The notes below the pieces were generated by a model. That model was given only the letters and a program-made list of their open reading frames with translations, searched no databases and was not told the origin of the DNA. A program made the translations under genes and the position numbers. Below, piece by piece: positions 55,616-64,000 of a DNA stretch of 64,000 bases. Within the stretch, counting starts at the first letter, position 1, and every line of letters starts with the position of its first letter. The stretch lies in NCBI GenBank assembly GCA_963070105.1, contig OY718804.1, positions 3,551,317 to 3,615,316 of the forward strand, read 5' to 3'. The DNA comes from Litomosoides sigmodontis (Eukaryota > Nematoda > Chromadorea > Rhabditida > Onchocercidae).

Positions 55616-58600
55616 TTAAGCTGTTCCTAGAAGTTGTTTTTTGCAAAAATCTTTCATTTTTTGCAAAATTTCTATTTCCGATAGCTTTAATCGTACAATC
55701 ATGGACTTTCGAATTGCATCGGGAGCTGTGCTAATCTGTAGATCCGTTATTTCAAGTGGATCGATTACTTTGCCATATGCTCTTAAAAGAAGAACAAAAC
55801 GGTCATGGAGAAAGGTCCAAGCCTTTCGGATGTTATCTGAAGAGTTTGCCGCTTCCTCCGCCTGTTGAGCTACTGAAGGTACTTTATCTAGAACATAAAT
55901 TTGAGCAAAGCGGAACAATGATTCGTGGAAATATGGCTCGTTTATGCCTAATTCGAAGGCAAAAATTGTAGATTCGGCAGGAAAACCAAGGATATGAAAC
56001 AAATACATTCGCACATCCTCCCGTTTCGATTTTGGAAGCCCTGAAAGCAATTTTCTTAAAGCATACCTATTCTTCCTTATTTTATTCCACCACTGGAGAT
56101 CTGATGTCAAATAACTTATACTTTTTCAAAATTTTATAGCAAACATGCTTAGTATTCAACATATATCAACATGTGTATTTTTTTCTGGTTGTAAATTTTT
56201 CGAAAAAACATATAGGTCTATCTATAGTAAGTTCAATTTTCATTAATAAAATTTTGTTTTCTATAAACAACAAGACGAACAAATGTTAAATTGTTAAACG
56301 CTGATAATATTTCAATGTAATGGATAAGCATTTTACAGATTATGAGGCAAGGTGGAAAGACAAAAGAAAAGGGAGTACAACCTTACTGACAAACAACAAA
56401 GATTAATTTTGTACATACAATCCAAATAAATCGCAACCTACCTATTTTTAGTTTATAAATATCTCGAATGTTTTTTTCAAGAGGTACAAAACCATTGTGC
56501 AACAGGAAATCACGATTGCTTCGCCAACCGTAGAAAATATTGATGGGTTCCGAAGGTTTGTAATCTCGAACAGCAATGATTTCTGCACAGTCAAGGTCAT
56601 CCGAAAAATGTACTGCTTCACGGAAAGCACCCTCAGTATAACCATGGTTTGCCATATCCAGAAATGGTATCAATCCCGGTATCTAATTTAAAAAAGATAT
56701 AATTGCAATACCAATTATCAATTGACAAGTGTTGCTTTGGTTACTACATTTTGCTTCAGTTTTCAAAAATTTGAAGCCAAGACATCAAAAGCTCTCTGCA
56801 TTTATAACAAAACATTTTGCACAGAAAACTGTTACTGTGAAAAAGAGAAAAAGTTTCTAATGTCCATATCGATACTTGAGTAATACTACTTAATTTAACC
56901 AAAATATGTCAAATAAGCGGTAAGTCGAATATACGATCTTTTTAATGGATATATTTTACACGTATAAATAAAGCCGTTGGTATGTGGCATCTATGAATCT
57001 ATAAATAGAGAATTTAATGCTTCGCAAACACACCATTCGTGGTTGACCTGTGGAATCTTTCAATACTTCACTCGGTATCATATTAATACGTGTTGAGACG
57101 CATGCAACGGACCATCGATATAGGTTGAACGTGAAATTTGACGCAGTAAGAGGAGAATTAACATATACTGGTTCCAGCTTTGACATTTCTCTTGATTTCT
57201 AGAACATTCTGCTAAATCATTTTTCAATCAGAGTGAAACATTGTTATGACATGCTTGCGGGAGTATGTTTGCAGATTTTTGGCGTAAATCAACTTTGGAA
57301 CCAAATTTTAAAACAAAGCCGATTTCAGACTCTGCAAAACCAATGTTTACTTAAAGTGTCTTTTTAATTATGAAGTAAACCAAAAGAGGAGACTTGCGTA
57401 GTTTTTGTAAGAGGACATCGACTGAACAAATAAAGTGTTTTAAAAATTGGAGTAAAGCAAAATATGACCTAAAAAGCTTTTAATGTTAAATGAAGAATGA
57501 GCATGCAGTAAAGTGTCTGCTGAAAACTTTTTAATTTCGTCAAGTAATTTTACCTTTTTTCTATGACGAAATTCATCACTACGTATGATTTCCAACAAAA
57601 AATGAACAAATTGTCTGGAAACATTTCGATACAGCAACAACGATTCTTCAAATAATGGCGATGGACGCAAAAACTGAAAAATGAAAACATCATTAAATGC
57701 AACTCATCAAAAACGTGAAAAATATTCGAGAATGCCTCTAGAAAAATGTTCACGATACTTGTCAACTTTTTTGATTCACCTATTCAGACCAAGGTCACAG
57801 ATGATTTCTACCGCTCAGCTTTTGCCCAGTTTGTGTAATGCACATAGAAATGCACGTTAATCTTCTACGTAAGGGACTTGCAACAAGATTTTCTTACCGC
57901 AATGTGCGGCTAATCATATGTCAAAAGCTGAAGAAACATATACAGTAGACAAACATAGAATAGCTAAACCAAAGAAGCAAAATTTTTTTTGAAGTAAGAA
58001 ATTTCAATTCAGTTATACGAATGGTAGACGAAGAAGAAAGGATTGCTCTGCTGTAACTTATCGTTTCGATTTTAGCACTTTCTTTCCTTATTTAAGAAAA
58101 AGCAGTAAGCACTTACTGACTTCGCAAATGCAATGATATTCGTACGTATACATGATTTAACTAACCTTTAATTGTTCAACAGTGAAGAAAAGAGGTGTGT
58201 TGAAGGTTTCAGGAAGTATCTTTATATATGGCTGCCACTGTCCCCCAGGTATCAGTTTTTGACAGCACAACATCATTGCCAAAGCAACATTTTCCATCGA
58301 ACGTATTATCATATCTCTGTCGAATGCACGCCAAAAATTTCATTTTTATAAAACAAATTGAAAACATATCTTTTAAATGTCACGGTAAGTTTACCAACAG
58401 TTTACCACAAGTAAAAGTTTACTTTAAAAAAGACGATTTTCGAGCTTGATCCAATGAAAATATTGCTTTTCGAGGTACTCTTAACAAATCCGATCCAACA
58501 GTAACGTGATCTGAAGCTATCAATCCAAATCCATCTATATCTTTATTATATGTAAGTTCCACCGAACGATGAGAGATTCCAACCGAATCTGCCCACTGCA

Positions 58601-59276
58601 TAAAATCTGCTAGAGCAGCTTTACGCTGTTCTGAATGTCTGCAGTAAAACTGATTCACACATTAAGCTCCAAATTTTGATGCTAAGGAAAAAAATTTCAG
58701 TCCGAACACCGCGCTAACAAATTTATAAACTATATACCAGATTATATGCAAGAATCACATTACATACACCGATAAGTTCCGAGAATTTCTGTCTAATTTG
58801 TTAATTTAATAATGGAGAATTACAATAACCTCGTACATAAATTTTTTTTTAAATTAAACAAGTTTAACGCAAACTTTAACAGACTGGAAAATAGTAAGCA
58901 GACCTTTCTGTCGAAGTCTAATTGATGCCAGTTTTAAATCTACCTAGGAAAAAGACAACTTCGTAGTTCACTCTTCTATCCATTTTAATAATTTATTAAT
59001 AAAACAGTAAATAATCAAATTAAAATAGACTTACGATGAATCAATTTCTAAGCTGCTTGAAAATGTTTTTTGCATCATTTCGATTTCCAATAAGGATTCC
59101 CGAATTATCATGTGTTCTGCTAACAATTCAACCGTATTCGGGGTGGGAGTAAGACACAGTGCCTCCCACAGCCTGCTTGCACGACTTCGCAATTCGTTCA
59201 GAAATTTTCGATAATGCGAAATGCCAGATTTTTCATGCGATGATGACCCATTCAATTCCTTACTATTTGAAATCAT
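55616..59276 (-). CDS. SETD3: SETD3-type actin-histidine N-methyltransferase
   Basis: Seven exons join in phase: 59035-59276, 58423-58638, 58166-58316, 57554-57673, 57034-57198, 56442-56682 and 55616-56040. They give about 519 residues, against 594 in human SETD3. After an N-terminal helical segment comes a split SET domain: ALADFMQWADSVGISHRSVE, DGFGLIASDHVTVGSDLLRV (~116), NFTFNLYRWSVACVSTR, then LIPFLDMANHGY (~303-313) with the SAM-binding NH, and INIFYGWRSNRDFLLHNGFV with the catalytic-region tyrosine (~349). The Rubisco LSMT-like C-terminal domain follows (SKREDVRMYLFHILGFPAES, AIRKSMIVRLKLSEIEILQK). SETD3 enzymes methylate actin His73 in the cytoplasm. Placement in SETD3 rather than SETD4 or SETD6 rests on the MANH-Y spacing and FYGWRSN. 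A TTTAG acceptor lies two bases before the ATG. Confidence 0.9.
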
Positions 59277-59278
59277 TG

Positions 59279-59284
59279 CTAAAG
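59279..59284 (-). promoter_or_regulatory. Candidate spliced-leader acceptor of SETD3
   Basis: CTTTAG on the minus strand ends two bases before the SETD3 ATG, leaving no room for a cis-encoded leader of normal length. Confidence 0.5.
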
Positions 59285-60606
59285 TTGGAAATAAATTTTA
59301 TGAAAATTGTCATGTCGCAATCAATATAAACATCATGTAGATATCTAAATAATGAATGATGTCTGCCTTAGTAGAATATTTTAGCCAACAATAGCTGTTT
59401 CGCTTGCTGACATAAAGAAAAGGGCGGATGTTTTCAATATCGTAAACATTAAAATGAATAGTCTTTCCTCTTCCATTTACTAAAAACAAGGACCATAGGA
59501 GCACAAAAAAACAAAAATTTCGGAAAGATAATTACGTATTGCAAAAAAATATTAACGGAATAGAGTATATCTCTCTCCTAACGTATTTCAATAAATTTTT
59601 TAAATTAAATTAGTTTAATTACTTCTAACACCTCCGCCATGGATTGCCACACAACAAACGAACGAAACAAATTTATGAAGAAATCGAACCAAAAACAAAC
59701 CCAACTTCAAACAAAGATCGGAATGAAAAAATGTGGTCCATCTTCCTTCCTCAATGTTCCATATGATAAATGGCTACATTGCTCTTATAGTGTTTCCGGA
59801 AGATATTCCGGAATTCCCTTCACTCTTTCTTCTTTGATTGGACTAATCAGTTTCATCGTTTTCCGAACTGTTACACATCAGGAAGACACTGGAAATTGTT
59901 AACAAATTTTAAATCATTCCATTCAAATTTTTTTTTCAACCAATCATCTCTTAGCAATTAACCCATTCAAATGCTAGTCGCAGTTGCAGCGAACTGATCC
60001 AATTCCATGAAAATGTGCAACAGCAACATCCTTGGATTCATCCATCCTTGCTTCTCATATTAAGGAACAAAGTTATAGCATCTGAAATTAGGACGAATTT
60101 TAAAGATAGAAGAAAACGAAAGCTTTCTCCGATTGTAATTCATTCCTAAAAATCTCTTACATCTTTTTTTTTTAATGAAATTTTTATGTGCGAATTACAT
60201 ACAAAGCTAAGGTGTTCCATCAATCCATTGGTAATACCAATTCTATAATATATTGAAAAACAAATTTGTAATTTTTGGTATTAAAGTTTTATAAATTATT
60301 TTTGTATTTAATATTTTTTGCCAACAATTTTGACTGTCATCGTTTAATGAGAGTTTAAAAAGGGAAAAAAAATCATTGATAGTTTGCTGATTTGTTTGAT
60401 ATGCAATTTCACAGGTGGAATGATAACAATAAGTTTAGTAATAGTAGTGAATAATGAGAATGAGAAAGGCTTACGTTGTTATGGTGACTGCTGCAGGTAG
60501 CATCGATTGGAAATTATTATCAAATTCGATATGAAATTGCTACCTTTCACTTATTGGGTGCTAGATGGATTCAATTAAAATTTATAAACAAATAAGAATT
60601 AATCGT

Positions 60607-60650
60607 TTTTTTCTCTCCCTCTCTCTTTCTCATCTCCACTCTCTTTCCTC
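60607..60650. repeat. CT-rich homopyrimidine tract
   Basis: TTCTCTCCCTCTCTCTTTCTC-type sequence, almost purely pyrimidine for about 40 bases. Confidence 0.7.
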
Positions 60651-61092
60651 ATTTCTTATCACTATCAGTTATTTGAATAGTTTAATTCTTTTGATCAGAG
60701 CATATTGATGGAGGATTTTAGTGAAATGTCAGCATTGATCGATTATTGCATGAAATTAAGACTGGAATAATCATCAATCCCTTATTCAATAATATTTGAT
60801 AAATTGTGTTAAAAGGTGTTGCACTACTGTTATCATTAATACTTGCAAAAATTAGCAAGCGCTAAATGAATCAGTGATGTTTGCGCCTGAATTCTCTTCA
60901 CAGCAGCAATATTACCTCAACTGTCATTTACTGCATAATTCTTGTCGAACTTTTAAATTTTGCTATTCTATTAATATGACAATTTCAATTAAAATCTAAA
61001 TTTCATTATGATATTCTTACTAAAGCAGCAGTTGCAAGCAATTCGTTATACATACGCCTAATTCATTTGAAATTTCAATTGGGAATTTTGTG

Positions 61093-63250
61093 ATGTTTTC
61101 CGATTCACAACCATCCATAGCTAAGAACGAATGCTACACGACGATTGCAATACTCTGCACGATACTTGTTTCGTTGGGAGTTTTTGCACTGATTTTTGTA
61201 CTGTTTTATTTAGCATATTTTAAACCTCTCCATGAGGCTCATAAGTACTGCTTGAAAGAGCAGCAAAACGGTTAGTTTTCATTTTCCTTTTCCTCTTTTT
61301 TTTTCAATTTGCAAGTTGAAATAATTTTAAGAAAGCCTGGAAATGAATGATTGGAGAAGCGAACGGTTTTTTCTTCTTTCATTTCAGCAACTTAACCTTC
61401 TTGTAGTATGGATGATCAAATTTGAATTTTACCCCCCCTATTTCTCACTCTCTCTTTCCTTCTTTCCTTCCCTCTCTCTAGCTCTTATATTACTTGTTTG
61501 CGATTATTTGAAAATTAATTAATTGTTTTGTGCGTTCGTTACTATTTTGATTGGAATTAAATTTTAATTGATGAGCAAAATACTGCTTTTTTTGAGTAGT
61601 GAAATTTTACTATATTTGGAAATCTTTTTGGAATTGGAAATGAATTCAAGTTTTAAATTCTTATTAAATGTTAGCAGTGAAAATACAATCGTTTGGTGCT
61701 TCAGATGTGAAAAATTCATTTCAGAAATGAAACAACAAATGCCAACGACAACTTTGCTTGAACAATATGATACCCAAGTAACTTATACTTCGCATAGACC
61801 TCACTTTTTGTGTTGTTGTTAGGATGGGAAGAGTATTAATTAGTTTACAACTCTTAGCTATCCATTGATCGATTAGGGCGGAAGTCGACGGATTCGTAGA
61901 AGATGTAAATCGAGCTTTCTAAGTCGGATCGGATCGATCAAAGCAAATAAATTTTTTTCCTAAAAAATTGCATAATTGTTTGAATAGTTGTAGGTTATAT
62001 AAATTATTTTTACATTAATTATTTTACGTGATAACAGTGCAATTCTTCTAATTTCGCAATTTCAGAACAAATTTGCACATCCAAAATACATTTACGATAT
62101 GCAAGCGTTACCTAACGAACGCTACAAACAGAGTTACGTCAAACAACGTGAGCGTAGACGATGTAAGAAAAAAAACCGGCCAATTTCACTTTCAACAATT
62201 AATGAAAATTATGCTACCGATTTTTTTCCAAGCAAGTTCTTTTCAGCCGTACAAGTGCAAACGTACATACGCTATCTCTTTTTTTGATTATTTTTTTACT
62301 CATCACTTCTTCTTTTGTTGCTTATTTGTTGAGTTAGTTTATTTGTTTAATTAACCTGCTCATTTAGCAATGACCCATCTCATGTACTATTGTTTATTTT
62401 TTCTCTTACTACTAAAATTTATTTACACATAAATTGCATCAAAATTTAATTAAACCATATAGCAGCTACTTATCAATCTATTTGAAAAAGTAAGACTTAG
62501 CATCCTGTAATTATCGCCCACAAGTATTTTTTTCTAATAAAGTGAATAAAAAAGATTGCTTTTTTAAAATAATCTAAAGTTGAAAATTAAATTATAGATT
62601 TAGGCTTAAAATAATGATTATAAATTACTATCATCAATTATCAGAAATAATATAGTAATACTGTACATTTTTTAAAATACATTTTCAAATTAAATTTATT
62701 TTATAGCCTTTTTCGCTTTATTTTATTCTAATCCTCTTTCTTCTATCTCTTCCATTTAATTAAACATATTCACTGTCTATCCTTTTTTTTTTCTGAGCAA
62801 AGACTTTCATAATAAGAAAAAAAAATTCACCCAACAATTCCCCTCAATTACTGATTATAACCTTAATTGCTACCATAATCATATATACACATATATCGTA
62901 ATTCTTCGCTACTAAATTATTTACCATCCTTAGTTCTAATCACTATTTATTATCAATCATAATCACTATTTCACTGCCAAATTATTTACCATAAATTGCT
63001 ATCATACTCGTTCACCGCTAAATTATCACAATGCGGAACGTGTTTACTCTCACGTAATTTACAAGTTTCAGGATCCACCGTGATCAATGATAGATGGAGC
63101 GCCGAAAATGAAACAAGTCCTTACGGTGCGAGATGGGAAAATGGCTGCAACTGTAGGAGTTGCGTCCTTGGCAGAATTACGAGTGCTACCTCAACTTTTA
63201 GGCCACAGTTGTTTCTCGAACATTCCAGATGTCACAGCACGGTTGTGTAG
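61093..63250 (+). CDS. Small single-pass membrane protein, family not recognised
   Basis: Four exons can be joined in phase: 61093-61270, about 61726-61777, 62066-62147 and 63072-63250. They give about 163 residues. The first exon has one strong membrane segment (TIAILCTILVSLGVFALIFV and following, residues ~18-45) after about 15 polar residues. The rest is polar: LLEQYDTQ, KFAHPKYIYDMQALPNERYK, then WSAENETSPYGARW and a small cysteine cluster (NGCNCRSC). The acceptors are TTTCAG in three cases. Using the GTGAGC donor at 62148 avoids the in-frame stop that the nearby GTAAGA donor would make. A type III or signal-anchor topology is possible. No function is proposed. The last exon's frame is the least secure. 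Confidence 0.5.
61430..61482. repeat. Pyrimidine tract with C7 run
   Basis: ACCCCCCCTATTTCTCACTC followed by CTTTCCTTC-type repeats, in the first intron of the small membrane protein gene. Confidence 0.75.
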
Positions 63251-64000
63251 CAGTCTGTCGTTGTTGAGAGTTTTGACAAACGATGTTTTGCGTGCATGAA
63301 GTGTTTTTTTTCGAGTTTTAGACAAAATAATAAATGAAATTCATTAATTGTTGGTTTTTGAAAATAAAACGAACTTACTGTAATGCTTTAAAGAAAGAAT
63401 TATTTTGGTAATTTTAAATGCGAGGCAAAAGGTTATACGAAATTTTACGTCGAATGGTACGGACTAACCGGAAGATTACAACAATGATTGATCTGTATAA
63501 CATCCGGTTATCATCGGTACCAACATAAATGCTATAATTTCCTTGTCGAAATTGGCCATTTGTCAAGTTTACAAACTTCCTGTAATATGTAATGCTTTCT
63601 CAATCCTGTAATGCTTTCTCAATCTTTTTTTTTGCAATAAAATCTAATCTGATGATATTTTATCGCTGTGAGGATTAAAAAAACATACATGATGGACTAC
63701 GATGAAATTAGAATTCAACGAAAGTGATGTAGCATGCGTCAGTTCCGTTGAAATTAGAACTGGTATATCTATTTTTCTATAAAATTTCATGAGAATTAAT
63801 TTCTATTTAAATTAACTAATATTTTTTGGTAGCTAAAGAAAGGAAATGATGTCCATCCTGCTATTTGCGAAAATATTTTGCTTTCAATGCAAATATCATA
63901 ATTAAAATTTTTATTTAAATTGTGTTTTTAATAGCAAACGAAATTCATTAAAAAATGTATAAACAAGAATGGAATGTAATAAACAATTTAACAGAATGAA
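63251..64000. other. Right-end region without a recognised gene
   Basis: AT-rich 3' flank of the membrane protein gene. It contains an AATAAA near 63364 and a short tandem duplication at 63589-63624. No exon recognised. Confidence 0.5.
63589..63624. repeat. 18-base tandem duplication
   Basis: TGTAATGCTTTCTCAATC is repeated head to tail with no more than one extra base between copies. Confidence 0.85.

Larger units (their letters stand above)
59277..61092. other. Divergent intergenic region
   Basis: Lies between the SETD3 start and the plus-strand membrane protein gene. No coding exon recognised. The plus frame at 59639-59902 lacks splice or family support. A pyrimidine-rich tract lies near 60607-60650. 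Confidence 0.45.

Noticed and set aside
59639..59902. Plus-strand 87-codon frame upstream of SETD3
   Set aside because: It has one weak hydrophobic stretch but no splice signals or family match, and it probably lies in promoter sequence.

Overview
The window looks like nuclear DNA of a nematode, most likely a filarial or other clade III species. It is AT-rich, its genes are split into many short exons with GT-AG introns (many with TTTCAG or TTTTAG acceptors), and several start codons lie just downstream of an acceptor with no upstream coding exon, as expected for spliced-leader trans-splicing. The encoded proteins are animal orthologues. No rRNA, tRNA, CRISPR array or intact transposon was seen. 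All exon models were made by eye from splice signals, reading-frame phase and family conservation. The species cannot be fixed from the sequence alone.

Layout, left to right: an unrecognised partial gene (1-925, -) and a truncated PAN/apple exon (1240-1459, -). Then a minus-strand block: drebrin-like actin-binding protein (3738-6535), derlin (8088-10076), mitochondrial HSP90/TRAP1 (10403-15410) and a Cramped-like SANT protein (16723-22126). TRAP1 and derlin are only 326 bp apart and may form an operon. Divergent from these is the DEAD-box helicase DDX42 (24564-31053, +). It converges on a P-glycoprotein-like gene (32044-37106, -) that keeps both transmembrane domains but has neither nucleotide-binding domain. 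An 8 kb gene-poor, microsatellite-rich stretch follows, holding some orphan coding-like plus-strand exons (40870-44051). The right third has the cytokinesis kinesin KIF23/MKLP1 (ZEN-4 type, 45078-50404, -), a secreted C-type lectin (52460-53974, -), the SETD3 actin-histidine methyltransferase (55616-59276, -) and a small single-pass membrane protein (61093-63250, +).

Functionally this is mostly housekeeping: actin regulation (DBNL, SETD3), ER and mitochondrial protein quality control (derlin, TRAP1), RNA splicing (DDX42), chromatin (Cramped) and cytokinesis (KIF23). The strongest candidate for something unusual is the ABCB-like protein without ATPase domains. Its seventeen modelled exons join in phase, so it does not look like a decayed pseudogene.
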